A DNA stretch of 64,000 bases from Amborella trichopoda. Taxonomy: Eukaryota > Streptophyta > Magnoliopsida > Amborellales > Amborellaceae. A model generated the notes under the pieces. The model searched no databases, had not been told where the DNA came from, and was given only the letters and a program-made list of their open reading frames with translations. A program made the position numbers and the translations under genes. The stretch is from NCBI RefSeq assembly GCF_000471905.2, contig NW_006499997.1:3698359-3762358 (forward strand), in the 5' to 3' direction. Below, one piece after another: positions 23,001-33,639 of this stretch. How positions within the stretch are numbered: position 1 is the first letter of the stretch; each line of letters begins with the position of its first letter.

Positions 23001-23735
23001 ATTGTTAGATCAGCTGACAATTGACTGATAAGCCTCAAAGATCTCGAAAAGACTGGCCGGTGGCTTTTCACCCCCCAAGTGAACATCACCAAAGATGACT
23101 GAGTTTGATGACACAAACTCGTCATACATAGCCCCGAGCATCAGGAGACCTCTAATAAAGTGAAGATCTAGTAAGGAGATTCTTGCTTTGTCATGACCAA
23201 GAAGCCAAGTAATGCTCACATGGCTCAACATCTCTAGCAATACCTTTACTGTATTAAAGCAACGATCGTAGTAGCTGCTCGAACACTGGACCGCCGCTAA
23301 TAGCAAAGCAAGCTCAAGAACTCTTTCATATGAAGCCAATGCCTTGACAGTCTAGGAAGCGTATCCCTTCAGGTACTGGTGCTCTCCCTGAATCCAGAGG
23401 CCTTTTGCCAACCACCTCAGTAATCCCTTTGTCTGGAACATTCACATCCCCGAGGTGGGCAAGTTCTCCCCAAAAGCTATGTTCTGATGCATACAGTGAA
23501 GAAGTGTCATCCCTTCTTTAGTACAGACATTGCCATCATTGCCCTTCCGCACATCAAAGCATACGGGGTCAGTAATGAAAGTGACGCTAAGAGGCCACTC
23601 TGACTCGTACACTAGCTGGGTCAGCCAAATGGGTTTGCCCCATGATAAAAATTCACCCATAGAATCACAGGCTCCGATTTCCCCTTCCCTTGGGAGCCTC
23701 TTCACATCGGGGATTTGGTAAGAAGAACCAGCCAT
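20082..23735 (-). pseudogene. Antisense ORF: PMD-like protein with coiled-coil tail (element B)
   Basis: The longer of the two copies. From an ATG at 23735 it shows KPIWLTQLVYESEWPLSVTF, then LLLAAVQCSSSYYDRCFNTV and ARISLLDLHFIRGLLMLGAMYD (23339-23010). Next are AAYLALFLCKFVLPGWGDDI and RPGVIYVACDLARG (about 22860-22740), which together resemble the two halves of the plant mobile domain (PF10536). A linker with VPFPVESFTDRAVVDELGMK (22563-22195), a conserved LADAPALGEVFVLDYPSNW (near 21930), an acidic region (21272-20982) and a C-terminal coiled coil (20339-20082, ending AEINRRIDRF) follow. If intact it would exceed 1000 residues. It faces gag-protease tail to tail across about 170 bp. At least six frame breaks are present. 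Confidence 0.7.
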
Positions 23736-23789
23736 TACAAAGGATTTAGTGGTTCACTCCTAAAAAGTTATTAAGGCACTGGAACAACA

Positions 23790-25215
23790 TCGATTGAGTC
23801 TGTTCAACCTTAGCGTCGGCTTATCCTCTCACTAGAACAACGCTGGTTGAGTCTGTCCAACCTTAGCGCTAAGTGGACTTCTCAATGCTCAGCATTGGTT
23901 GCGTATTGACGATCAGCGTCGGGTGAGTTTTCAAACACTCAGCGCAGGTCGAGCTTCTCAGCACCTGTTGAATGTCAACAATTAGCGCTGGTTGAGTATT
24001 TTAGCACTCATTGCTGGTTGAATGCCAACACTCCAGCGCCGGTTGAGATTGTCTAAGGCCAGCGCCGGCTGAAGGTGAATCCCTCACACCTGCCACTAAT
24101 CCTAGACGGGACACCTCAAAATCAGTCGCGCCGACTGACAGCCGTTGCCATGTCCTTTGGTGCCGCTTCACACATGTGCGACTGATTACCGTACACTTTT
24201 CAAGGATGAAGGCCAACCATCACCACGTCTTCGGCGACCGTATTCCTTCCCAACGTCATTTCACCTCTTGCAGCCGTACGGCCCACCTCTGGTGAATGTT
24301 CTTCTTCTGCCAAAATTGCTCCCACATGGCTAAAAACTTGCAGAAAACTTTCCCATCTATCTTTTTGGCCTGGATTTCCCCAGAACCTCACCAAGAAACC
24401 TATGCGACCAAAAAAATCTGTAAAAAACCTCGGAAAGCCCTCATGACATGCAAAAATACTCGATGATGTGTTTCCCCCCTCTTCACGACAGAAAACCGGT
24501 AGCTAGAGCCTTCGCTGCTTCTTGGAATGATTCTCGAAAAGATCTCCTTTCCTTGCTACTCTCTCTGTAATTTCATCAAATTCGGAGCAAAGTCCGCACA
24601 CCGAAGGTCTTCTCAGCAAAACCCTTGTCGAAATCCTGCTACCTACCGAAGAACCTACTCTGCTTGTTGCTGAAGTCCCATTTCTCACTGAAAACTTCAA
24701 CCGAGCACTCTCTCTTCATAGTTAAAGAAACGTTTCTTAAGTTTTTACCCTTGGTGAAAAAGACTACACTGCCCTCAAAACCCCTTCACAAACTCAGAAT
24801 ACCAATTGCATCTAAGGGAATACAAGTGACAACGTGCTGGATCGGGCTTCGACACAAGGCCGGTTGACATAGCGTCAGGTAAATTTCTAAACAAACCTAG
24901 CACCAGTTGACGTAGCACGGGGTGTGTTTTGAAATACAACCTAGCGCCAGTTGACTTAGCGCCGGATGTGTTTTCAAATACAATCTTAGCTCAGGTTGAC
25001 TTAGCATCGCGTGTGTCTCCGAAACGCCCTAGCTCTGATTAACTCAAAGCCAATTGACTTCAGAGGATATCATGGATCATTCACAACGCTAGCTAAACAG
25101 CACCAGTTGTGTTAAAACTCAGCATTAGTTGTGTTGGGACTCCGCGCCTGTTGTGTTGTGAGTACTTAGCGCTGGTTGTGTTGTGAGAACTCAGCACTGG
25201 TTGAATATTCACAAT
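23790..25215. repeat. GCGCCGGTTG-core short repeats in two blocks
   Basis: Blocks at 23790-24070 and 24880-25215 consist of diverged units of about 25-40 bp with AGCGCCGGTTGAGT-like cores (variants AGCACCAGTTG, AGCGCTGGTTG). The DNA between them, 24100-24870, has no repeats and no convincing gene. It sits where the U3-start cassette of other LTRs would be, but I could not align it confidently. Confidence 0.7.
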
Positions 25216-25727
25216 AAACCATCAACACTACATATGGTGCCGATCGTATTGCAAGAAGTGTATGCCCTACCACTATCCCTAGTGGAGTTGTGTACCTAAG
25301 CCAGGACGTGTCATCCTTATTGGACTTGCACCCAGGCCGTTGCACCTAAACTGTGACTTCCTCAATGACGTCAGGAGCCGTCTCGCTTCCCCCACTAAGA
25401 GTCGCACCCATACTGCAGCCCATCATCCTTAGTGAAGTTGGGGTCATCTTACCTCCCCAATACCCAGTGGGTCAGCTTCACACTAAGGTACCTTATCCCT
25501 AGGGAGTTAAGTTACCGGTCATAACAACTCATCTTTAACCCCAAGGAGTGCCTTACCCCCTTAAAAACTGCAGCAAAGTCCACTTTTGTTGGTCATCCTT
25601 CATCACGTCACCATTTCCAGCAAGCCCTCAGTTTGTGAATGGTCTCAGCCATGTTATCCCTAGGGAGTAAGATTACCATCCACAGGCCTTATCCCCATGG
25701 AGCTCCACCTACATGGCAACTCACACA

Positions 25728-26575
25728 ACGGTCCATGCTGCATGACCCTAAACTGCACAGCCTTGGTCTAGACACAAGCCCTAAACTCCTCGGGCCATGT
25801 TGCACGACCCTAAACTGCACAGCCCTAGTCTAGACGCACGACCCTAAACTCCACGAGCCGTGCTGCAAGACCCTAAACTACACAGCCCTGGTCTAGACGC
25901 ACGACCTTAAACTCCATGGTCCTTGCTGCATGACCCTAAACTGCACAGCCCTAGTCTAGACGCACTATCCTAAACTCGACGGTCTCTGCTGTATGACCCT
26001 AAACTACACAGCCCTAGTCTAGACGCATGACCTTATACTGTAAAGCCCCGGTCTAGATGCACGACCCTAAACTCCGCGGTCCGTGCTGCATGACCCTAAA
26101 CTGCACAGCCTTAGTATAGACGCGTTACCCTAAACTCTGCGGTCTGTGTTGCATGACCCTAAACTGCACAGCCCCAGTTTAGACACACGATCCTAAACTC
26201 TGTGGTCTGTGCTCCATGACCCTAAACTACACAGCCTTGGTCTAAACTCATGACCCTAAATTTCACAGTCTGTACTGCATGACACTAAACTGCACAGCTA
26301 TGGTCTAGAAGAATGATCCTAAACTCCGTAGTATGTGCTGCATCACCTTAGAACTGCACACCCTTAGTCTAGACACACAACCCTAAACTCCATAGTCTGT
26401 GCTGTGTGACCCTAAACTGCACAGCCCTGCCCTGGTCTAGATGCACGACCCTTAACTCCATGGCCCATGCTGCATGACCCTAAACTGCACAGCCTTGGCC
26501 TAGACGCACAACCCTAAACTCTAGGGTCCATGTTGCATGACCCTAAACTGCACAACCTTGGTCTAGACACACGAG
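25728..26575. repeat. 63-bp minisatellite containing CCCTAAA
   Basis: About 13 units built from two related halves, GCATGACCCTAAACTGCACA and ACGCACGACCCTAAACTCCA, separated by GGTCTAGAC. I count about 18 exact CCCTAAA heptamers. It is the inverted and expanded relative of the TTTAAGGTC minisatellite elsewhere, and is paralogous unit for unit to 41607-42430. Confidence 0.9.
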
Positions 26576-27120
26576 TTGTATGACTTTAAAACTGTATAAC
26601 CATGGTCCAACTATATGACCTTAAACCATAATACACTTCCTAACCGCATGACGTTAAACTGCTTTGCTCAGGTCAAGGAGGCATGACCACAAACTCACCC
26701 CCACATACGTGCACACGCCTTTACATGCACTTTCACGCACGCCTTTCCTACCCTACTTGTTAGTGTGCACGCATCACCTTCATTACCTCCCCATGAGTTC
26801 ATCACTCTACATCATTCGCCAAAGAGTCTCACCCATGCTCACAAAACAATGAACCATCCCTTCATCCATACTCGTTGTAAGTTCGTGGGTCACCATCGTC
26901 CATTCACATTTCATACATCACCCATCTCTCATGTGTAGCCTCGAGCCATCTCCCCAAGTCAGCCAAACCACCACCATACTCACTCCATGCCCTTTAGAGA
27001 CTGCCATCCATCACCATTATGGTCCAGTTGTATGACCTTAAACCATAGCACACGTCTAGGCCGCATGACGTTAATCTATTACGGGTCCCAGAGGCATGAC
27101 CTTAAACACACCCTCACAAA
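26576..27120. repeat. LTR spacer after the minisatellite
   Basis: Degenerate minisatellite words (ATGACCTTAAACCATA), a segment with CACATACGTGCACACGCC and an AC-rich stretch. It is closely paralogous to 42840-43400. The short reading frames here lack any recognisable domain. Confidence 0.65.
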
Positions 27121-27539
27121 AAAAAAAAAGAAGAGAAAAGAAAATAAATAACCGCCATGGTGTATACCTGAACAATGAAACTCCATGAGTAAAAATGACA
27201 GATGGGCATGGTCATGAAACCATGAGTAAAAGAGTTCCGTGAAAAAAAACTGGGGCACGATGAAAACCTGAAAGGGCATCGCAAGTAAAAGCGGAGAAAA
27301 AGGGTGGACATGACCGAAAAGTCATGGGTAAAAGAGCCCCAAAATAAAAAAAGAGAAGTTTGTGAAAACCGTTTCTATGACGTCGCTTCCTAAGTTCAAG
27401 CAAAAATGTACAAAGGATGCTTGGACCAATAAACAAGTTGATGCAATATTCGCTTCCATCGGTAACTTCAGCCAGCACTCCCTTCATCATCAAGACGTTC
27501 AACAAGGTGTAATCGGTAAAATCATCCCTGAGCATTCCT

Positions 27540-27840
27540 TCTTAAGTCTTGGGTGAACAGCTAGCCCAATAGACGTCCTTCTCCAGTCCTGGGTGAGCAG
27601 GTAGCCCAGTTGGCTTCCTCCTCCAGTCCTGGGTGAAGAAGCAGCCCAGTCAATATCCTCCTCCAGTCCTGGATGAACAGGTAGCTCTGTCGACACCCTC
27701 CTCCAGTCCTGGGTGAATAGGTAGTCCAGTCGATGTCCTCCTCCACTCCTGGGTGAATAGGAAGCCTAGTCGACATCCTTCTTCCATCCTGGGTGAACAG
27801 GTAGCCCAGTCGACATCCTTCTTCAGGGATGGGTGACAAC
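27540..27840. repeat. 40-bp tandem array
   Basis: About 7.5 units of exactly or nearly 40 bp with TCCTGGGTGAACAGGTAGCC and CAGTCGACATCCTYCTYCAG. It is paralogous to 43822-44130. Repeat-derived reading frames on the minus strand are not genes. Confidence 0.92.
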
Positions 27841-27849
27841 GTAGCCCAG

Positions 27850-28560
27850 TCGTTCTCTTTATCCTTCTCTTACAAGACCTCCTTCCCATGCATGGAGTAA
27901 ACATGCATTCTTCTTCTCTTACAAGACCTCCTCCCCATGCACGGAGTGTGCATGCCTTCTCCTTCTCTTACAAGACCTCCTCCACATGCACGGAGTGTGC
28001 ATGCCTTCACATTCTCCTACAAGACCTCCTCCCCATGAACGGAGTGTGCATGCCTTCTCCTTCTCTTACAAGACCTCCTCCCCATGGATGGAGTATGTAT
28101 GCCTTCTCATTCTCTTACAAGACCTCCTCCCCATGCATGGAGTGTGCATGCCTTCTCCTTCTCTTACAAGACCTCCTCCCCATGCATGAAGTATGCATGC
28201 CTTCTCCTTCTCCTACAAGACATCCTCCCTATGCATGGAGTGTGCATGCCTTCTGATACTCTTACAAGACCTCCTCCCCATGCATGGAGTGTGCATTCCT
28301 TGTCCTTCTCTTACAAGACCTCCTCCCCATGCATGGAGTATGCATGCCATCTCCTTCTCTTACAAGACCTCCTCCCCATGCACGGAGTGCGCTTGCCTTC
28401 TCCTTCTCTTACAAGAGCCCCTCCCCATGCATGGAGTCTGCATGCCTTCTCCTTCTCTTATAGACCTCCTTCCCATGCATGGATTATGCATGCCTTCTCC
28501 TTTTCTTATAGACCTCCTCTCCATGCATGGAGTGTGTATGCCTTCTCCTTCTCTTATAAT
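27850..28560. repeat. 49-bp tandem array
   Basis: About 14 units with CTCTTACAAGACCTCCTCCC and CATGCATGGAGTGTGCATGCC. Because 49 is 1 modulo 3, each frame cycles through all three unit translations. This produces long open frames (for example 27888-28256 and 28084-28575) without selection. Confidence 0.93.
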
Positions 28561-28882
28561 CCCCTCTGTCCATGAGGCTAGGTGACAAGGTAGCCTAGTC
28601 ATCATCCCTCCAAGGCAAAAACTGACAAAGCCAGGGTAGAATCTGCCAGAGACTTCAGCTCAACTAGCCGGTAGGACCAGACCTTCGAGATCAGCCAATA
28701 GAACTTTCCCCCGACTGGACTCGATAGACGAGACCAATAGTGGTACTCTGATTGTCAAAATCAAACTGGCACAGCAGTAAACGAACACCACAAAAAATTC
28801 TCTTCTCCCCTTAAAGTCTCCATGGTTGGACCCAGAAACAATGCATCCCTACGTTAGAGCAGCGTAGTTATACCATCACGAT

Positions 28883-29206
28883 CAGTGAATTTCGACGCTC
28901 ATATCTCACTCATCCTAAGTCATATCATGCTCAAATTTGGTGAGCATATTTGTCAAGTCAAGATGAGCGACTCGGGAGCGGTGTGATTTGGCCACTCGAG
29001 CGAGACACAATGTTGTTGAATTTCCTGCACTTGCTTGACGGATCAACATCTTCTCTCTAGCTTTTCTTCGCGCTCAGGTATCATCGCGGGGCGTGCCACA
29101 TATCGAATCGCTCGTCTTGACTTGACAAACATGTTTACCAAATTTGACCGTGATATGAATTAGGATGAGTGAGATATGAGCGTCGAAATTCACTGATCAT
29201 GACTGT
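28883..29206. repeat. Foldback at the junction of two LTR remnants
   Basis: Bases 28883-28967 are a near-perfect reverse complement of about 29117-29206, with roughly 150 bp between the arms (arm words GTGAATTTCGACGCTCATAT and ATGAGCGTCGAAATTCACTG). It marks where the + oriented LTR remnant meets the minus-oriented one, at the place where the sister duplicate has about 7.6 kb more DNA. Confidence 0.8.
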
Positions 29207-29964
29207 CCTTTCAATGGTGTAGTGTTGTAGGGTGGCTGCATGGGAATAGCGTGTGGCTTCTCCTGTTTGATTCTTTTGTCTATAATTTGTTCTTGGAATG
29301 CCTGTTTGAGCTGAAAATTGATCCTTTGGGGTTTACAATCGTGTCGGATCCAATGGTAGTGGTCTCATAGCAATTTGAGGATCTAGTTATAGGGGTCTGT
29401 TTCAGGGTGCTAGGGGCCGATTCTGCCAGAAGTGTTTCTCAATCTGCACTGCCTTAAACATGTTGGATTGCGACAAAAATTGGCTGGGGATTCTTGAGAG
29501 ACATCATAAAGATCTTAAGAAGTTCTAGGGATGTTCTGAGACTGTTCCAATTTCCACTACTTGCTAGGCCTTTATTAAGTGGGGGTCCCATGTTGATGAG
29601 AAATACCGTCCAACTGCATACCCCAACGAATGTTGTGCTTTGAGAGAATTGAGATGTGAAATCAATCAAGAAGTTTGATGGATCATTGTAGAGTCTGCAC
29701 CCTCAAGAGATTATCTGTGGTTCTGGAGTATGAGGCCTTTGTCAAGACCTCCTCGTACAGAACCAGGCCTTTTTTGAAGCTCAAATGCTACGAAACTTCA
29801 TTCAAAATTGCTTGTTGCTACACCAAGTTTGGGGAAGACGACCCTGAAGCCTGTGGCAGGTTAGACCCTGGCTTCATCAGTTTCTTACCTTCGCGATGGC
29901 TCTTAGCATTTTCAGAGGGATCTTTTGGTCATCTTCCTCACCCTCAAGGACTCTTATTGTTGTT

Positions 29965-30145
29965 GAACTGGGGAGATCTTATGTGGCTCTCTCACTCCCT
30001 GATGTATCATGAAATCAGGGAGATCTTATGTGCTCTCACTCCCTGGTGAGCTATGAAATCAGGGAGATCTTATGCGGCTCTCACTCCCTGATGAGCCATG
30101 ATACCGGGGGGATCTTGTGGGGCTCTCACTCCCTGATGAGCCATT
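29965..30145. repeat. 43-46-bp tandem array, four units
   Basis: Units with GGGAGATCTTATGCGGCTCTCACTCC and GATGAGCCATGA. This is the non-dimerised form of the array at 13110-13710, and is paralogous to 53790-53970. Confidence 0.85.
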
Positions 30146-30863
30146 TGGCCTGTGACTGGATGCTGGCTTTTGAGGATTTTAGGCAGACCTCAGTAGATCG
30201 GTAATCGTGCGTCAGCTTGTCTTGTCGGTCCAAGCACCCTTTCGCAGGTTTTCACTTTACAGGAGAAGCGACGCTGTGAAGAGAGTTTTCACCAACTTAT
30301 GTTATTTCGGGGCTCTTTTACCCATGACCTGTGGTCATTTCCACCCTTTTTATCCATTTTTTGTCACGGTGCCCTCTTGGGTTTTTACCGTGCCTGGATT
30401 TTGCTTTCCATGAAACTCTCTTACTCGGTGTTTCATAACCATGCACGTCCGTCATTTTTACTCATGGTGTTCCCTTGTCCCCGTGTACATCATGCCCATT
30501 TTTTTTGAGAAGGCATGCTTAGCGTCATGCCTTTTAGACTTGTATAAAGCCTTTTAACATCATGCGTTTAGGATGTGCACTATAGAGTAGGGTCATATAG
30601 TTGGACCGTAGCAGTAAGGAATGATAGTCTGTAGAGGCCATAGAGTGAGTCTGGTGCTGACTTTGGCTCACTTGGGAGAATGCCACGAAGTGGCCTGTGG
30701 ATAGTTGATTGGATGGTTGGTGAAAGGTGGTGATCCATTAGCTGACGGTGAATATATGTGCCAAGATGACTTTCCATTTGGTGAGAATGGGTAAGACTCA
30801 CTGGGGGATGATGAAAGATGGTGAAGGTTGCGTGCCCACATGAATGGGCTGGCTAGGGAAGAC

Positions 30864-31060
30864 ATGCGTAGAGATGCACGTAAAGGGCATGCGCTCCTAA
30901 GTAGGCTCACTGGGGAGAAGAAGAGGGTGCACGCACACAAATGGGAAGGCTAAGGAAGACATGCGTGGAGATGCACGTAAAGGGCATGTGTGCCTAAGAA
31001 GGCTCACTGGGGAGAAGAAGAGGGTACACGCATACAAATGGGTGGATAGAGAAAGTGTGC
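30864..31060. repeat. 97-bp tandem duplication
   Basis: Two copies sharing GAGATGCACGTAAAGGGCAT and GGCTCACTGGGGAGAAGAAG, at 30864-30960 and 30961-31060. The same pair is present at 54685-54880. The open frame across it has no recognisable product. Confidence 0.85.
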
Positions 31061-31689
31061 ACAAAGATGCACATGAAAGGGGTGTGCGGTTAACAGGGGC
31101 ATGTCTTAAGGTTGTGCCTCCTAGACCTGGGCAAGGGAGTTTAACATCATGCGGCCAGGACTCGCACTGTAGTTTAAGGTCATATAGCTTGGACCGTGGT
31201 TATGCAGTTTTAGGTCATGCCACCAGAACCGTACAGTTTAATGTTGTGCAATTAGACCTCTACTACAGTTTAGGGTCATATAGTTTGGACCATGGCTATG
31301 CAGTTTAGGGTCATGCAGCATGGACCGAGTATGAATCGCCATGTTAGTAGGGCTACATGGGGGGTAGGTATGTTGATTGCAATCTGACTCCCTGGGGATA
31401 AAGATAGTTAAGGCACACAAGCGAGAAAATGTAGATGAAGGTAGTGACCCTACGAGGAGTAGTAAATGGGAGAGGCTTCATTGTGGGTTAGGAGGACCAG
31501 TGTGACTCCACGGGGATAATGAATATCGATGTGCATGAAAATTTGACAGGTCAGCACACAGATGAATCCCACCGTAGGTTGAAGGGGTACGAATGGCCTT
31601 AACTCTCTGGAGATGACGGGGTGAGTACAACCCTTGCATACATCTAACTCTGCTGGGGGTTTAGTTGGAGTTATGCGTATGAACTACCG

Positions 31690-32160
31690 CGTGTTACAGT
31701 TTTAGGGTCTTGTAGCTCGAACCATGGCAATGCGGTTTAAAGTCATACAGGTAGGACCATGCAGTTTGTAGTTGTGCAACTAGACCTCCGCCACAATTTA
31801 ACGTATAGTTTGGATCATGGTCATACAGTTTTGAGTCATGAGATAAGGACTTTACAGTTTGAGGTCGTGCAACTAGACCTCCGTTATAGTTTAACGTCGT
31901 ATAGTTCGGACCATGGTCGTACAATTTAAGGTCATGTAATGCGAACCATGGCTGTGCAATTTAAGGTTATGCAATGCGGACCATGGCTATACAGTTTAAG
32001 GTCTTGCAATGCGGACCATGGTTGTGCAGTTTGGTCATGCAATGCGGACCGTGGATGTGCAGTTTAAGGTCATGCAATATGGGCCATGGCTGTGTAGTTT
32101 AAGGTTGTGCAATGCGGACCATGGCAGTGCAATTTAAGGTCGTGCAATGCGGACCATTAA
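31690..32160. repeat. 35-bp minisatellite, short allele
   Basis: About 12-13 units of 35 bp with GCAGTTTAAGGTCATGCAAT and GCGGACCATGGCTGT. The paralogous array at 55540-56645 has about 31 units, so copy number changed after duplication. Confidence 0.9.
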
Positions 32161-33639
32161 GTAGTGAAGGCATGCTACTCCATGGGGAACAGGGCCATCA
32201 CCAGAGAATAGACTCACTAAGGAGTGAGACTTTGATGCACGACATGAATTTCTTGAAGAGGCAGGACAATGGTCCAGAGGAGAATGCTAAGGCATGCGCG
32301 TGTCACCAAGTGTGGAGTGGCACATGCATCAGTAAGCCATGATGATGCATTAGGTCCCTTGGTTAAGCACATGGCAGTAGACCCCGACATTTTGTGTGGC
32401 AGTGACCCCTAGATGAGACGCGCGGCAATAGTCTCTAGACGAGGCACTTCGATAGTCTCTAGTCGAGGCGCTCGATAAAATTCCTGATGGGGCATGCGAC
32501 ACTGGCCTTCTGATGAGGCATGCAACGCAAGTCTAGAAGAGGTGCGCGACAATGATGCTTCGAGTCTTAGGCTTGGCCTGCCTTGACCTGGCTTATGGCC
32601 ATCAAGAGCTAGGGACTGGAGCGTCATTCTGAGTTTGACGAGGGCAGTTCTTGGTACCACAGGTTACAAAAAGGGGAGAAACCCCAGTTTACTATTTTAC
32701 CTAAGGGTAAAGTAGTAGAAAATGTTTTAAAGAGAGAGAGAGAGCCAAAGCTTTCTGATGATGGTTTTTTGTCGAGCATTTCCTTGCCAAAGCTTGTAAG
32801 CACAGGTCTTTAGGGATTTTTCTGGCGAGCTTCAGGAGGTGTGAAGCTTCACAGTGTGATTGCAAGCCATTTCGAGAAGTGTCGAGGCTTTCTAAGCAAG
32901 GAACAAGTGTTCTTGGGGCCTTAGTAGGATTTGCAAAGGTGCCCTGCCGGAGTCTAGTGCTCCTCAAGTCATTCTACTACAGAAGGGGGTTCGCAGAGAG
33001 TTCAGAGGGCTTTGTCCACTCTCTGGTTGTTGGAGGAGAAGGAGAAGGGGCTGCATTGCGTTCACCAAAAACTTAGCAAAATTCCGGTGGGATTTGGTGA
33101 ACTGCTGATGTGGGAAACCCAGGAGAAGGGTAATCCACAGGGATGCAGGGAAGCTTTCAGGGATTTCTGGTGGCTTTCGCCAACTCCAGCAACGAGCAGG
33201 AGGTGGGAAGGATATTCCCAGTGAATAGGAGTGGATTCCCGGTAGAGAGGGGAAACACTGGCGAGAACCTGGAGGGTCGTGGGACCGTAACGGTCACAAA
33301 GACAGAGGGTCGCAGACAGGTGTACCATTGACCAGGGGTGATTATTGAGGGAACGGAAGAGGCATCAATGCACCCCAAAAATGGGGGAACATTGGAAATC
33401 ACGATGCTTCAAAGTCACGCATGCCATTAAGCCACATGCAGTGTTGCCTTCGCACGTCCCCAGATCACAAACGGCGATAGCCATGCTTGGGGGCACGAGG
33501 CTCGCTGCGATAGTCCCGTACAACGTTAGCCCGCACGGCGATGACCTTAGACGGCGATGTCTTGGGGGGTCAAGGGTGATGGCAAACAGGGAGGCCTTGC
33601 CGCTGCTGTGTGTTGGAAGCCAAGTCCTCTAGCACAACT

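Larger units (their letters stand above)
17442..23745 (+). mobile_element. Element B: spacer-protease plus antisense PMD ORF, lacking pol
   Basis: This is the second type 1 internal region: gag spacer, protease and linker on the + strand, then the convergent antisense ORF. It is collinear with element A from the PTLLDFIP segment (A near 3790) onward. Upstream it is cut off at a fusion with a minus-strand RT fragment at 17441/17442. A 3' LTR in the expected orientation follows at 23746. Confidence 0.8.
23746..28882 (+). mobile_element. 3' LTR of element B, + orientation, truncated
   Basis: In order: GC-rich short repeats (23790-25215), the 'AGTGGAGTTGTG' segment (25265-25700) matching inverted 14480-14815, a 63-bp minisatellite (25728-26575), spacer, the ACTCATGG segment inverted (27120-27360), 40-bp and 49-bp arrays (27540-28560), and a short conserved piece (28600-28882). 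It stops before the TATA-bearing part. From about 25785 onward it is closely paralogous to 41607-45218. Confidence 0.7.
25785..28882. repeat. Segmental duplicate block X, copy 1 (partner 41607-45218)
   Basis: Minisatellite, spacer, ACTCATGG segment, 40-bp and 49-bp arrays and the first part of the core are collinear with 41607-45218. By eye they differ by scattered substitutions and unit-number changes only. Homology ends at ACCATCACG (28882) against ACCATTACG (45218). Confidence 0.85.
28968..33639 (-). mobile_element. 3' LTR of element E, minus orientation, truncated
   Basis: It holds a conserved core (28968-29930), a four-unit array (29965-30145), the ACTCATGG segment (30145-30600), a duplicated segment of about 97 bp (30864-31060), minisatellite (31130-31330 and 31690-32160), GCG-rich repeats (32380-32560) and the opposite-polarity cassette (32660-32720). 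It abuts integrase at 33640. It lacks the TATA, pyrimidine-rich and inner-end modules. It is highly similar to 52788-58095. Confidence 0.7.

Noticed and set aside
20082..23735. PF04195 'putative gypsy-type transposon' protein for the antisense ORF
   Set aside because: The readable motifs (SLLDLHFIRG, LALFLCKFVLPG) resemble the plant mobile domain instead; a profile search is needed to be final.
25728..26575. Interstitial telomere tract
   Set aside because: CCCTAAA occurs once per 31-32 bp inside a longer unit, never as a tandem heptamer.
27850..28560. CRISPR-like array
   Set aside because: Units are fully homologous end to end with no unique spacers, and the DNA is plant nuclear.
27888..28585. 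Proline/serine-rich repetitive proteins on the + strand (also 44116-44921)
   Set aside because: Stop-free 49-bp tandem units read in all three frames explain the open frames; no start context, domain or conservation beyond the repeat.
30207..30508. Phe/Pro-rich + strand frames in the ACTCATGG segment
   Set aside because: They recur in all LTR copies with different frames and stops; the DNA, not a protein, is conserved.
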